DNA of 28,430 nt from CALJEL01 sp041082235 (GTDB lineage Bacteria > Nitrospirota > Thermodesulfovibrionia > Thermodesulfovibrionales > CALJEL01). A program made the position numbers and the translations under genes. A model generated the notes under the pieces. The model was given only the letters and a program-made list of their open reading frames with translations, made no database searches and had not been told where the DNA came from. Of this stretch, positions 14,040 through 21,735 are shown one piece after another; the stretch's first letter is position 1; each line of letters starts with the position of its first letter. The DNA lies in NCBI GenBank assembly GCA_041082235.1, contig JBDOIG010000149.1, positions 1-28,430 on the forward strand, written 5' to 3'.

Positions 14040-15488
14040 TTGGTTTTAAGAAAAAAGATTACTTTATGGTTCAGCCTCCTTATTGTCGGGATAACGGGCT
14101 TCTCTATCTTTATCATAACCGATGCAGCCATAACCCAGTTTAAAAGGGATTTTTCAGAAAAAATAAGGTTTTCTTCTGAGCATATAAAGAATGGACTTAT
14201 TGCCCTTATGCTTGAGGGCAAGGGAAAAGACTTTCAGGGATATCTTGAATCTGAGATTATCGGAGATATTAAATCAATAAGGTTGGTCAGAGATGATGGC
14301 TTGATTATTGGTTCATCCAATTCATCTGAGGTCAATACATTTCTTCCTGAGGATAGCCTTGAAAGGCTTAAATCCAGGGCCTACATTGTGCAGGAAGAAA
14401 AATTTAATTTTATGGAAGAGGATACATTGGGTGGTATACATTCTATTTATATACCTCTTTATAATGAGATTCTCTGCCAGAGATGTCATACAGATAACAA
14501 AAAAATAAGGGCAATCCTTGGTATAGATGCGGGCTCGATGAAATATTTTGAAGCCGTATCCAGGATAAAGAGAAATGCCTTTTTTTATTTTATAATAGCA
14601 ATCCCTCTCTCGGCAGGTATTATATGGATATTTGCAGGGATTGTATTTGAAAAACCCATAAATGAGATTACCCGGGTAATAGATGATATAAAGAAGGGTG
14701 AACTGAAATCAAGGATTCTACTGAACAGAGCTGATGAGATAGGAGATCTCGCAAGAGGTCTTAATGACCTTATCTCAGACCTTGAAAGAACAAAGAGGGA
14801 TTTTGAGCTGTGTCATATTGCTGAGATGAAGAGGGTTGAGCAGATGGCAACACTCGGTGAGCTCGCTTCTGCTATAGCGCATGAAATAAGGAATCCACTT
14901 GCGGGAATAAGTGGCGCAATTCAGGTCCTGTCAGAGGAGTTTCCAGAATCTGACTCAAGACAGCCAATAATAAAAGAAATACTTAAAGAGGTGGAAAGGC
15001 TTGACAGGTCAGTAAAAGACCTCCTCTTATTTGCAAAGGCACCTGAACCAGTCTTAAGGAGTGTGCCGGCAAAGACAGTCCTTGAAAGACTCATAAGATT
15101 TATAGAGCCACAGGCAAAAAGAAACAATGTGATTATAGACGTCCTGGTACCTGAGGTGGAGGAACTTTATGTGGACCCAGACCAGATACATCAGGCCTTT
15201 TTCAATATTGCCCAATCTTCAATCCAGAACATGCCCCAGGGTGGAACACTGAAGATAGAGATGAAGACACAGGAAAGAGTTCAGCTTATCTCCTTTTCGG
15301 ATACAGGTTCAGGGATTCCTCCTGATGAGGTCAAACTTCTTTTTAAACCCTTTTATACAAGACCCTCTGGCATAAGCAGTCTCGGTCTTACTATAAGTAG
15401 AGGGATAATAGAAAGGCATGGAGGGAAGATAGAGGTTGATAGTATAATGGGAAGGGGGACGACCTTTAATGTTTATCTTCCCGTATAA
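14040..15488 (+). CDS. Membrane sensor histidine kinase with CxxCH heme-binding periplasmic domain
   Basis: The 482 residues comprise TM1 (8-28), an extracytoplasmic sensor (about 29-178) with a c-type heme motif CQRCH (Cys146, Cys149, His150), TM2 (180-203), HAMP (about 201-252), a DHp domain with phospho-acceptor His281 in AHEIRNPL, and a C-terminal HATPase with G1 DTGSGI (421-426). The N box lacks its usual second Asn (Ser393 in FFNIAQSSIQNM) and the G2 box reads GISSLGL instead of GTGLGL. Start is TTG at 14040; an in-frame stop lies just upstream and no ATG is available near it. It lies 22 bases after ccsA, whose product would mature its heme, and 25 bases before its regulator. Redox, NO or O2 sensing is plausible inference. 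Confidence 0.92.
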   Translation: MVLRKKITLWFSLLIVGITGFSIFIITDAAITQFKRDFSEKIRFSSEHIKNGLIALMLEGKGKDFQGYLESEIIGDIKSIRLVRDDGLIIGSSNSSEVNTFLPEDSLERLKSRAYIVQEEKFNFMEEDTLGGIHSIYIPLYNEILCQRCHTDNKKIRAILGIDAGSMKYFEAVSRIKRNAFFYFIIAIPLSAGIIWIFAGIVFEKPINEITRVIDDIKKGELKSRILLNRADEIGDLARGLNDLISDLERTKRDFELCHIAEMKRVEQMATLGELASAIAHEIRNPLAGISGAIQVLSEEFPESDSRQPIIKEILKEVERLDRSVKDLLLFAKAPEPVLRSVPAKTVLERLIRFIEPQAKRNNVIIDVLVPEVEELYVDPDQIHQAFFNIAQSSIQNMPQGGTLKIEMKTQERVQLISFSDTGSGIPPDEVKLLFKPFYTRPSGISSLGLTISRGIIERHGGKIEVDSIMGRGTTFNVYLPV

Positions 15489-15513
15489 AAATTTAATTTA
15501 AGGCAGACTAACA

Positions 15514-16887
15514 ATGGCTGATATAAAGATACTTATCGTAGATGATGAGAAACTCCTCAGGTGGTCTCTTCAGCAGAGCCTGTCAAAAGATGGCTATACA
15601 GTCTTTACAGCAGAGACAGGCTCAGAAGGATTAAGAATATTTAAAGACGACTCACCTGATATAGTACTTCTTGATATAAACCTGCCTGATGTCTCAGGTA
15701 TAACGGTACTTGAACAGATGATGGAGATAAACAGAGATGCACTTATATTTATGATAACAGCTTACAGTGATGTCCCTACAGCTGTTAAGACCGTGAAGCT
15801 CGGTGCCTATGATTTCATAGAAAAACCATTCAATATGGATAAATTGAATATTCTTATAGCAAAGGCCGCAGAGACCGTCTCTCTCAAAAAGGATGTGTCA
15901 ACTTATAGACATATACTGTCGGAAAAATATAAATTTTCAAGTATAATTGGAGAATCCGCTGAGATTAAAAGGGTAGTAGAGATTGCAAGAAAGATCGCCA
16001 CCTCTGATGCCACAACCATACTTCTTCAGGGTGAAAGCGGAACAGGTAAAGATCTCCTTGCCAAGGTTATTCATTATCAGTCAAAGAGGGCAGATAAACC
16101 CTTCCTTGAGATAAATTGCACAGCCCTTCCAGAAAGTCTTATAGAGAGTGAACTCTTTGGTTATGAAAAAGGTGCCTTTACAGATGCAAAGGTAGCAAAA
16201 AAAGGACTTTTTGAACTGGCTGATGGTGGCACGATATATCTTGACGAGATAGGAGACATGAAGCTTGGCACACAGACAAAGCTCCTCAAGGTTATAGAGA
16301 ATAAGACCTTCAAGAGGATAGGCGGTATAAGAGATATAACTGTTGATGTGAGGATAATTGCTGCAACTAATAAGGACCTGGAAGAAGCTATAAAGAATGG
16401 TTCCTTCAGAGAAGACCTCTATTACAGACTCAATGTTATCCCTGTGAGGCTTCCTCCTTTAAGAGAAAGAGACAAGGATGTCCTTATACTGGCAAGATAT
16501 TATATTGAGCAGTTTAACAGGGAATTTAAGAAACATATAAAGGATATTGACCCGGTTGTGCAGGAAAAATTCCTTTCCTACCACTGGCCTGGCAATGTTA
16601 GGGAATTAAAAAATCTTATTGAAAGAATAATGATACTTGAAGCTGGGGATAAGATATTACCCGAACACCTTCCCTGTGAGATCAATCCTGTATATAATAA
16701 AGAAAATAACGCTCAGGGTCCTGTGGTCAGGCTTCCCTCTACTGGCATAGATATTGAGGAGGTGGAAAAGGAGCTCATCCGGCAGGCCCTTGAGATGACA
16801 GGTAATAATCAGACAAGGGCAGCAAGGTTGCTTAACCTCTCAAGGGATGCCCTTAGATACAGGATGCAAAAATTCGGTTTTTTATAA
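15514..16887 (+). CDS. NtrC-family sigma-54-dependent response regulator
   Basis: This 457-residue activator has a receiver domain with acidic pocket Asp10/Asp11, phospho-acceptor Asp54, Thr82 and Lys104, then an AAA+ domain with Walker A GESGTGKD (173-180), Walker B IYLDEIGD (241-248) and sensor/arginine residues (LYYRLNVIPVRLPPLRER), and a Fis-type helix-turn-helix at the C-terminus (about 415-457, NNQTRAARLLNLSRDALRYRM). The sigma-54 contact loop reads GAFTDA (220-225) rather than GAFTGA, a variation seen in other regulators of this family. It is adjacent to the heme kinase, its obvious partner. Targets are unknown but would carry -24/-12 promoters. Confidence 0.95.
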   Translation: MADIKILIVDDEKLLRWSLQQSLSKDGYTVFTAETGSEGLRIFKDDSPDIVLLDINLPDVSGITVLEQMMEINRDALIFMITAYSDVPTAVKTVKLGAYDFIEKPFNMDKLNILIAKAAETVSLKKDVSTYRHILSEKYKFSSIIGESAEIKRVVEIARKIATSDATTILLQGESGTGKDLLAKVIHYQSKRADKPFLEINCTALPESLIESELFGYEKGAFTDAKVAKKGLFELADGGTIYLDEIGDMKLGTQTKLLKVIENKTFKRIGGIRDITVDVRIIAATNKDLEEAIKNGSFREDLYYRLNVIPVRLPPLRERDKDVLILARYYIEQFNREFKKHIKDIDPVVQEKFLSYHWPGNVRELKNLIERIMILEAGDKILPEHLPCEINPVYNKENNAQGPVVRLPSTGIDIEEVEKELIRQALEMTGNNQTRAARLLNLSRDALRYRMQKFGFL

Positions 16888-16907
16888 TTATATTTATTAT
16901 TAATTCA

Positions 16908-16922
16908 GGTATAAAAATTGCT
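16908..16922 (+). promoter_or_regulatory. Possible -24/-12 (or TATAAA -10) promoter of the stand-alone receiver
   Basis: GG at 16908-16909 and GC at 16920-16921 are separated by exactly ten bases and the -12 box is TTGCT, fitting sigma-54 geometry, although the -24 box is poor (CAGGTAT). The overlapping TATAAA at 16910-16915 could instead be a sigma-70 -10. The two readings cannot be separated by eye. Confidence 0.25.
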
Positions 16923-16933
16923 ATTTATAAGGT

Positions 16934-17281
16934 ATGAAAAAGGCACTTATAATTGACGATGAAGACCTTATCCTCTGGTTTCTTGAAAGGGCTCTTAAAA
17001 AAAGAGGATTTGAGGTTGTAATTGCAAGAAATCTAAGAGAAGCCTTTGAAGAGCTGAATAAAGGAGATTTTGATATTATCTTTACAGATCTAAGGATGCC
17101 CGGGGGAAATGGCACAGAATTGCTGGGGAAGTTAAGTGAAATTACTCATAAGACAGGGATAATAGTATGCTCAGCTTTTGTTAACAATGAACTATCAGCA
17201 ATTCTTAAGGATAAAGGTATAGGCATTCTTAAAAAACCCTTCCGTCTTGATGAGCTTGATGAGGTCCTGAAAACAGTCTGA
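16934..17281 (+). CDS. Stand-alone receiver-domain response regulator
   Basis: The 115 residues form a single CheY-like receiver with no output domain: Asp8/Asp9, phospho-acceptor Asp52 (FTDLRMPG), Ser79-type switch residue (VCSAF) and Lys in KKPF near residue 100. It follows the sigma-54 regulator by 46 bases and may belong to the same phosphorelay, as a phosphate sink or an intermediate for the heme kinase. The ribosome binding site is weak (AAGG three bases before ATG). Confidence 0.88.
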   Translation: MKKALIIDDEDLILWFLERALKKRGFEVVIARNLREAFEELNKGDFDIIFTDLRMPGGNGTELLGKLSEITHKTGIIVCSAFVNNELSAILKDKGIGILKKPFRLDELDEVLKTV

Positions 17282-17318
17282 ACCTCCCAGTGTCGACTCA
17301 AACTCGCCGATAAAAAAG

Positions 17319-17474
17319 ACAGGCTGCCTCAAAGTCTTTACAAAGCGACGATGGTCAGGATACAGGATTCAAGATGCAAGATTCAGGATTCAAAATGCAG
17401 GCTTTTAAGATTATCGTGTATTCTTGTATTATGGATTTAAGGTGTTGCAGGTAAAGGCTTTTCGGCAGGCTGCC
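17319..17474 (+). repeat. Related inverted-end element (C'), about 156 bp, with unrelated interior
   Basis: The left end reads ACAGGCTGCCTCAAAGTCTT and the complement of the right end reads GGCAGCCTGCCGAAAAGCCT, an imperfect inverted repeat of about 24 bp. Both ends resemble the ends of repeats A and C (GCCTCAAAG-C/T-CTTTA-T/C-AAAGC at left, AAGGTGT-C/T-GCA at right), but the interior differs and holds two copies of GGATTCA-A-(G/A)-ATGCA at 17365-17378 and 17386-17399. It lies about 50 bp from copy C. I interpret it as another member of the same end-defined family. Confidence 0.5.
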
Positions 17475-17525
17475 AATTTTATTGAAGGTCTGTTATATAT
17501 TTCTAACGGTAGATTCTCGGTGCGC

Positions 17526-17892
17526 CCCAAATTTGCTATTAGAAACATTTCCTGATTATCAGGGTATGCCTCAAAGCCTTTATAAAGCTCAAAGGGGCAG
17601 AGCTCAAAGGGGCTTTTCGCCCCTTTGAAACCCGAGAAATAAATTTTTAAAGTTTAAATTGAGCTTTGAGGGGCGTTGCCCCTCAAAGCTCTGTAACTAA
17701 AGGTTTATCACCCAACTGGTGAAGTAATTGAGGGACTTTGTCCCTCAAACTCCCTATTAGATAATTTTAATTCTATTTCTGGGGTTTTAAAGGGGCGAAG
17801 CCCCTTTTATGTTTGGTAATGTTGATTAAAAAGTTTACATTAAGGTGTCGCAATAAAGTCTCTTCAGCATACCCCGTATCTGTCGGCAGTTT
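17526..17892 (+). repeat. Interspersed hairpin-rich repeat, copy C (about 367 bp)
   Basis: This is a full-length match to copy A, with scattered differences. The second hairpin is perfect here (14-bp arm GAGCTTTGAGGGGC, loop GTT), where A lacks one base. The third has the same stem as A (TTGAGGGAC) but loop TTT instead of AAA, its reverse complement. The full-length interior shows that copy B is a deletion derivative. It occupies nearly half of the 840-base gap between the stand-alone receiver and gcvH. Confidence 0.85.
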
Positions 17893-17909
17893 ACGGTGCG
17901 AAGTAACAG

Positions 17910-17939
17910 TTGACAAAGCAATCCAACCTATGATATGAA
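17910..17939 (+). promoter_or_regulatory. Promoter of gcvH-lpd
   Basis: A perfect TTGACA (17910-17915) is followed after 18 bases by TATGAA (17934-17939), itself preceded by TGA as in an extended -10. It lies just outside the right end of repeat C and about 180 bases upstream of gcvH, implying a long leader. Confidence 0.55.
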
Positions 17940-17988
17940 TTCAATACAGAAAAATAATTTGTTTCTTTTTCTATAACCTCAGCGGGGT

Positions 17989-18092
17989 CCCCAAAAATTC
18001 GGATTTTTTGGGGTGCCCTTAGCCTCTAAATTCAAAAAGGGCCTTGCCCTTTATAAAAGGCAATCAGCACGAGTGAGATACTCAAGGCTGAT
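17989..18092 (+). promoter_or_regulatory. Structured 5' leader of gcvH (three hairpins)
   Basis: Three stems follow in order: 17989-18013 (CCCCAAAAAT, loop TCGG, one bulged T), 18036-18052 (perfect AAAGGGC / GCCCTTT, loop CTT) and 18063-18092 (ATCAGC / GCTGAT enclosing GAGT / ACTC). The ribosome binding site AGAGGAGGAA (18107-18116) follows closely. The glycine-riboswitch consensus is not present, so the role (attenuation, stability, or chance) is open. Confidence 0.4.
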
Positions 18093-18121
18093 AGCTTTAA
18101 TTAAAAAGAGGAGGAACAGTA

Positions 18122-18517
18122 ATGAAGATTCCGGAGGACCTCAAGTATCATAAGGAACACACATGGGTAAAGTTGAGTGGTAAGAAGGCAATTATTGGCA
18201 TTACCGACTACGCTCAGGATCAACTCGGAGATATTGTTTACATTGATCTCCCGGAGATTGACTCTGAGGTGGAGGCGAATGCAGAGATGGCAGAGATTGA
18301 ATCCACAAAGGCAACATCCTCGGTGATAGCACCTGTTACAGGTGTGGTGATTGAGGTGAATGAAGATCTGGCAGAATCTCCTGAGATAATAAACGAAGAT
18401 CCCTATGGCAAGGGATGGATTGCGAAGGTAGAGATAGAAGACCCTTCAGAACTTGATCAGCTTATGGATGCAGGAGAATATGCAAGGTTTATAGAGGAAG
18501 AGGGTGGCTCACAGTAA
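18122..18517 (+). CDS. gcvH: Glycine cleavage system H protein (lipoyl carrier)
   Basis: GcvH carries the aminomethyl group on lipoyl-lysine between the P and T proteins and is re-oxidised by Lpd. The 131 residues have the full H-protein fold: EHTWVKLSG, GITDYAQDQLGDIVYIDLPE, then the lipoylation site ESTKATSS with Lys63, and GWIAKVEIEDP near the C-terminus. A strong ribosome binding site precedes it. Only lpd, 42 bases downstream, accompanies it; gcvT and gcvP are not nearby, so a second role (for example lipoate relay) cannot be excluded. Confidence 0.95.
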   Translation: MKIPEDLKYHKEHTWVKLSGKKAIIGITDYAQDQLGDIVYIDLPEIDSEVEANAEMAEIESTKATSSVIAPVTGVVIEVNEDLAESPEIINEDPYGKGWIAKVEIEDPSELDQLMDAGEYARFIEEEGGSQ

Positions 18518-18559
18518 ATCAGGAGTTAAATAAAACATGGTAAGGAGGTTAATCTTTAA

Positions 18560-19948
18560 ATGAAACTTGCGGTAATAGGTGCTGGTCCGGGTGGATATGT
18601 AGCGGCTATAAGGGCAGCTCAGCTTGGAGCCAGGGTTACAGTGATTGAAGAAAGGGAGGTTGGTGGCACATGCCTTAACCTTGGCTGTATACCCACAAAG
18701 GCATTGGTTGCATCCTCAGAGGCCCTTCACATGATGAGAAGGGCAGAGGAATATGGCCTGGTTATTAATGGAGATATAAGACCTGACCTGAAAAAAATAA
18801 TGGAAAGAAAGGATAAGATTGTCAGCACGCAGGTCAAAGGAATAAGGTCCCTGTTTAAAAGTAGAGATATACAGCTTGTTGAAGGCAGGGCAGAATTACT
18901 TGATGGGAAGAGGGTGAAGGTCAGGAAAAAGGAGGGCACCGAGGAGACCATTGAGGCAGATTCTATTATAATAGCAACTGGTTCAAGGCCTGCAAGTATC
19001 CCAACCTTTCCTGCAGATGGAGTGAATATCCTTTCCAGTGATGATGTCTGGAGACTTACAGAGATACCAAAGAGTATGGTAATAATCGGGGCAGGTGTTA
19101 TTGGCTGTGAGTTTGCCTGTATATTCAGAGAACTTGGTACGGATATAACCATGGTGGAGCTTTTACCCCGGGCACTTTCTACAGAGGATGAAGATATCTC
19201 AGATATTATAGAAAAGGAATTGAAGAAGAAAAAGATAAAACTTCTTACCTCAGTAAAAGTGGAATCTCTTACCATATCTTCATCCGGAGTGATTCTGAAG
19301 CTTTCTGACGGGAAGGAACTCAGTGCAGAAAAGGTTCTTGTATCAATTGGCAGGTCTTTTAATTCTGAAGGTCTCGGGCTTGAAAAAATCGGGATAGAAA
19401 AGGGCAAAAGAGGTGAGATCAAGGTTAATGAAAGGATGGAGACATCAGTAAAGGGTATATATGCGATTGGAGATGTGACAGGCCGGATCCTCCTTGCCCA
19501 TGTGGCATCAAAGGAAGGGATAGTGGCTTCAACGAATGCCTGCGGAGGAGATGAGATGATAGATTACTCTGTGGTGCCTGCGGCGATTTTTACATCTCCT
19601 GAGATCGCTTCTGTCGGGCTAAGGGAGTTTCAGGCTAAGGAAGCAGGCATTCCCATTGTTACAGGTTCTTTTCAATACAGGGCACTGGGAAAGGCCCATG
19701 CAATGGGCGAGATAACAGGACTTTTCAAGATAGTGGCAGATGCAAAGACTGACAGGGTTCTTGGAGTCCACATTATTGGTGCCCATGCCTCTGATATTAT
19801 TCATGAAGCAGCCCTTGCCATAAAGGCAGGGCTCAGGGTTAAGGATATAGCAGAGATGATTCACAGCCATCCCACGCTTTCAGAAGGCCTTATGGAGGCA
19901 GCAGAGGATGTCCATAACAGGGCTATCCACCTTCCACCAAAGAAGTGA
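18560..19948 (+). CDS. lpdA: Dihydrolipoyl dehydrogenase
   Basis: This FAD-dependent disulfide oxidoreductase re-oxidises dihydrolipoyl groups with NAD. The 462 residues show the FAD-binding GAGPGGYVAA (8-17), the redox disulfide GGTCLNLGCIPTK (Cys38, Cys43), the NAD-binding GAGVIGCEFA, the second FAD contact YAIGDVTG, and the catalytic His-Glu motif HSHPTLSEGLMEA near the C-terminus. The ribosome binding site TAAGGAGG lies about 11 bases upstream. Pairing with gcvH makes the glycine cleavage complex its likely partner. Confidence 0.96.
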   Translation: MKLAVIGAGPGGYVAAIRAAQLGARVTVIEEREVGGTCLNLGCIPTKALVASSEALHMMRRAEEYGLVINGDIRPDLKKIMERKDKIVSTQVKGIRSLFKSRDIQLVEGRAELLDGKRVKVRKKEGTEETIEADSIIIATGSRPASIPTFPADGVNILSSDDVWRLTEIPKSMVIIGAGVIGCEFACIFRELGTDITMVELLPRALSTEDEDISDIIEKELKKKKIKLLTSVKVESLTISSSGVILKLSDGKELSAEKVLVSIGRSFNSEGLGLEKIGIEKGKRGEIKVNERMETSVKGIYAIGDVTGRILLAHVASKEGIVASTNACGGDEMIDYSVVPAAIFTSPEIASVGLREFQAKEAGIPIVTGSFQYRALGKAHAMGEITGLFKIVADAKTDRVLGVHIIGAHASDIIHEAALAIKAGLRVKDIAEMIHSHPTLSEGLMEAAEDVHNRAIHLPPKK

Positions 19949-20047
19949 TTAAGGTAAATAATTCAATTATGGCACAGACATGAAAAGGGCTGGGTCTGTC
20001 AAGAAGCTATTTAAAGGTATGTGCGAGGATTCTAAGAAGAAAAGACC

Positions 20048-21433
20048 ATGGCAAGAGATAAGGATGAAGCAGGGTGGTTTCAATCTATAAGGCAGGAGAA
20101 ACCTCAGGTATTTTCTGAACTCTCTGTTCTTCTTAGGGCAATTGATCGTCTTTTTATTATAGAAAACCTTTCCATAACAGACAGGGACTATCCATCGAGA
20201 AATTTTTACGATGAGTTTCTGGTTGTTAGAGATGTTATCCTGAGAATTATAGCACTTATTGAATACCTACTGCCCGAAAATGAAAAAAATTCCTACTGGT
20301 TTAGAAAGTATGCAGAACAGAGATTCATGAGTATATCTGCCAGGGATAGCCTGAGGGATGAACTTTACAGGCAGGACTCACCTGAAAAAGGTTTACTTCT
20401 CCTTTATGATACCTTTGTTAATATTAAGACCCTTGTTTTTGACCTTCTTAAGACCCAGTCAATTCCTTATATAAGCTACAAAGATATAGGAAACATCATA
20501 TCAAGGGAGATTAGAGAAAACAGATACTTTAATCCTTTCAGCAAGACAATTACTGAAGAAGACAGGATAGAAAATTCCCTGATTTCAAGGACCATAAGGG
20601 CTATAAATGATGGGACAGTTAAAAAACAAATATCCCTTATTATCATTGCCCTCTTCAGAATCATTAGAATTCTTAAATATGTAGCAACAGATATACCTGA
20701 CCAGGCCCTGCTTAACAAGTCAATTGCGGTGCTTTTTCTTATAAGAAGTGAGCTTGAGGAGATGAGGCGGCTTCTTGATGTGGCTTCATCAAGAATTCAT
20801 GATGATGAGATAAGCGGTTTTTTAAAGGGGCTATCCTATCAGATCTCTATGGAGACAAAAAGGGTCTTTTCCCAGGAACTCAAGGACATCACAAAAAGGA
20901 CAGGTCAGAAAAGGCAGAGGGGAAGGATTGAGAATAGCTCGGGCATAATAAAAAACTTTATAGAACAGACAATCGTCCAGGTGATTCAGTTATTTAATCC
21001 TGCTCTCAGGGGGGAAGAGATATTCCCCACCTTTGTAACAAAAAAACAACTTTCCATTAAACTGAGGGAGGATATTACGGTGATGCATAGAATTGTGTCA
21101 GCTGTGCTTGAAAATGGTTTAATCAGGGAGGATCTTTTAGGTGCCCTCAGAAATTATATTCATTATTTCCAGAGTTTTACCTTCAGACTGCTCAGATATG
21201 ATGATTATGAGGAATTTTCAGCCTTTATTGATGAGATTTTTAAATATCTCAGGGTTTCAATAAAAGAGCAGGGGATCCCTCGCACATCTATAAAATTTAT
21301 TGAGAGGTTAAACCATTTTAAGATATTTCTTGAGACCATCTTAAGACAGATATCTCAGAGAGAGGAACTGCAGGGAGAGCCAGTTGATGAGGAGAGGATA
21401 AGGGCGATAATGAATCAGTTCTCTTTAATGTGA
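20048..21433 (+). CDS. Large helical protein of unknown function
   Basis: This 461-residue protein has no motif I recognise. It is rich in Leu, Ile, Arg and Glu with regular amphipathic patterns, so it is probably all-helical and cytoplasmic: no signal peptide and no clear membrane span (the segment IALFRIIRILKYVATDI at about 199-215 is amphipathic). The middle (about 285-310) is highly basic (KDITKRTGQKRQRGR), suggesting a nucleic-acid or membrane-surface contact or a linker. A weak ribosome binding site (AAGAAGAAA) precedes the ATG. It stands alone between lpd and eno, with gaps of 99 and 302 bases. Confidence 0.8.
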   Translation: MARDKDEAGWFQSIRQEKPQVFSELSVLLRAIDRLFIIENLSITDRDYPSRNFYDEFLVVRDVILRIIALIEYLLPENEKNSYWFRKYAEQRFMSISARDSLRDELYRQDSPEKGLLLLYDTFVNIKTLVFDLLKTQSIPYISYKDIGNIISREIRENRYFNPFSKTITEEDRIENSLISRTIRAINDGTVKKQISLIIIALFRIIRILKYVATDIPDQALLNKSIAVLFLIRSELEEMRRLLDVASSRIHDDEISGFLKGLSYQISMETKRVFSQELKDITKRTGQKRQRGRIENSSGIIKNFIEQTIVQVIQLFNPALRGEEIFPTFVTKKQLSIKLREDITVMHRIVSAVLENGLIREDLLGALRNYIHYFQSFTFRLLRYDDYEEFSAFIDEIFKYLRVSIKEQGIPRTSIKFIERLNHFKIFLETILRQISQREELQGEPVDEERIRAIMNQFSLM

Positions 21434-21735
21434 TTTCTCAAAAGTAATCTCATTTTCCATCAAAATACTTCTTATTTATCATTCCGAGTTCTCACTCTGT
21501 CTCTTGTAAAATCCTCTTAAGTCCTTTTTGAGGAGGGTAACTGATTGCATGCCTCTGGTTCCAAAGTCTCCTCTCTTCCGCTCTCCCGCACTTCCGCTCT
21601 ACTTTTATTGGCAGTTACAGAGACAGGGATACTGCTGGAGTCAGGTATATTAGTATGGTATAATTTGATTATCCTGATGAACAATGCAGGATAGAAAGAA
21701 ATTTTTCATAATGTCCTTATGAAGAAGGAGGATTT
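21434..21735. other. Intergenic gap upstream of eno
   Basis: Apart from the enolase promoter and ribosome binding site, this 302-base gap contains only a short tandem-like pair of CTTCCGCTCT words (21575-21584 and 21591-21600). No gene, terminator or member of the A/C or D repeat families is seen. Confidence 0.5.
21636..21664 (+). promoter_or_regulatory. Extended -10 promoter of eno-ftsB
   Basis: A perfect TATAAT (21659-21664) is preceded by TGG (extended -10), with a weak -35-like TGGAGT at 21636-21641 and a 17-base spacer. About 25 of 33 positions match the promoter at 539-567. The leader is about 65 bases and ends in the strong ribosome binding site AAGGAGG. Confidence 0.7.

Noticed and set aside
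17940..18120. Glycine riboswitch upstream of gcvH
   Set aside because: The conserved glycine aptamer core sequences were not found; only simple hairpins are present.
18727..19422. Minus-strand 231-residue frame opposite lpdA
   Set aside because: It is an antisense shadow of a strongly conserved gene with low-complexity Ser/Phe-rich sequence and no plausible start signal.
19969..19985. TGGCACAGACATGAA as a sigma-54 promoter before the 461-residue gene
   Set aside because: The -12 box is missing (TGAA where TTGC is needed) despite a good -24-like TGGCAC.
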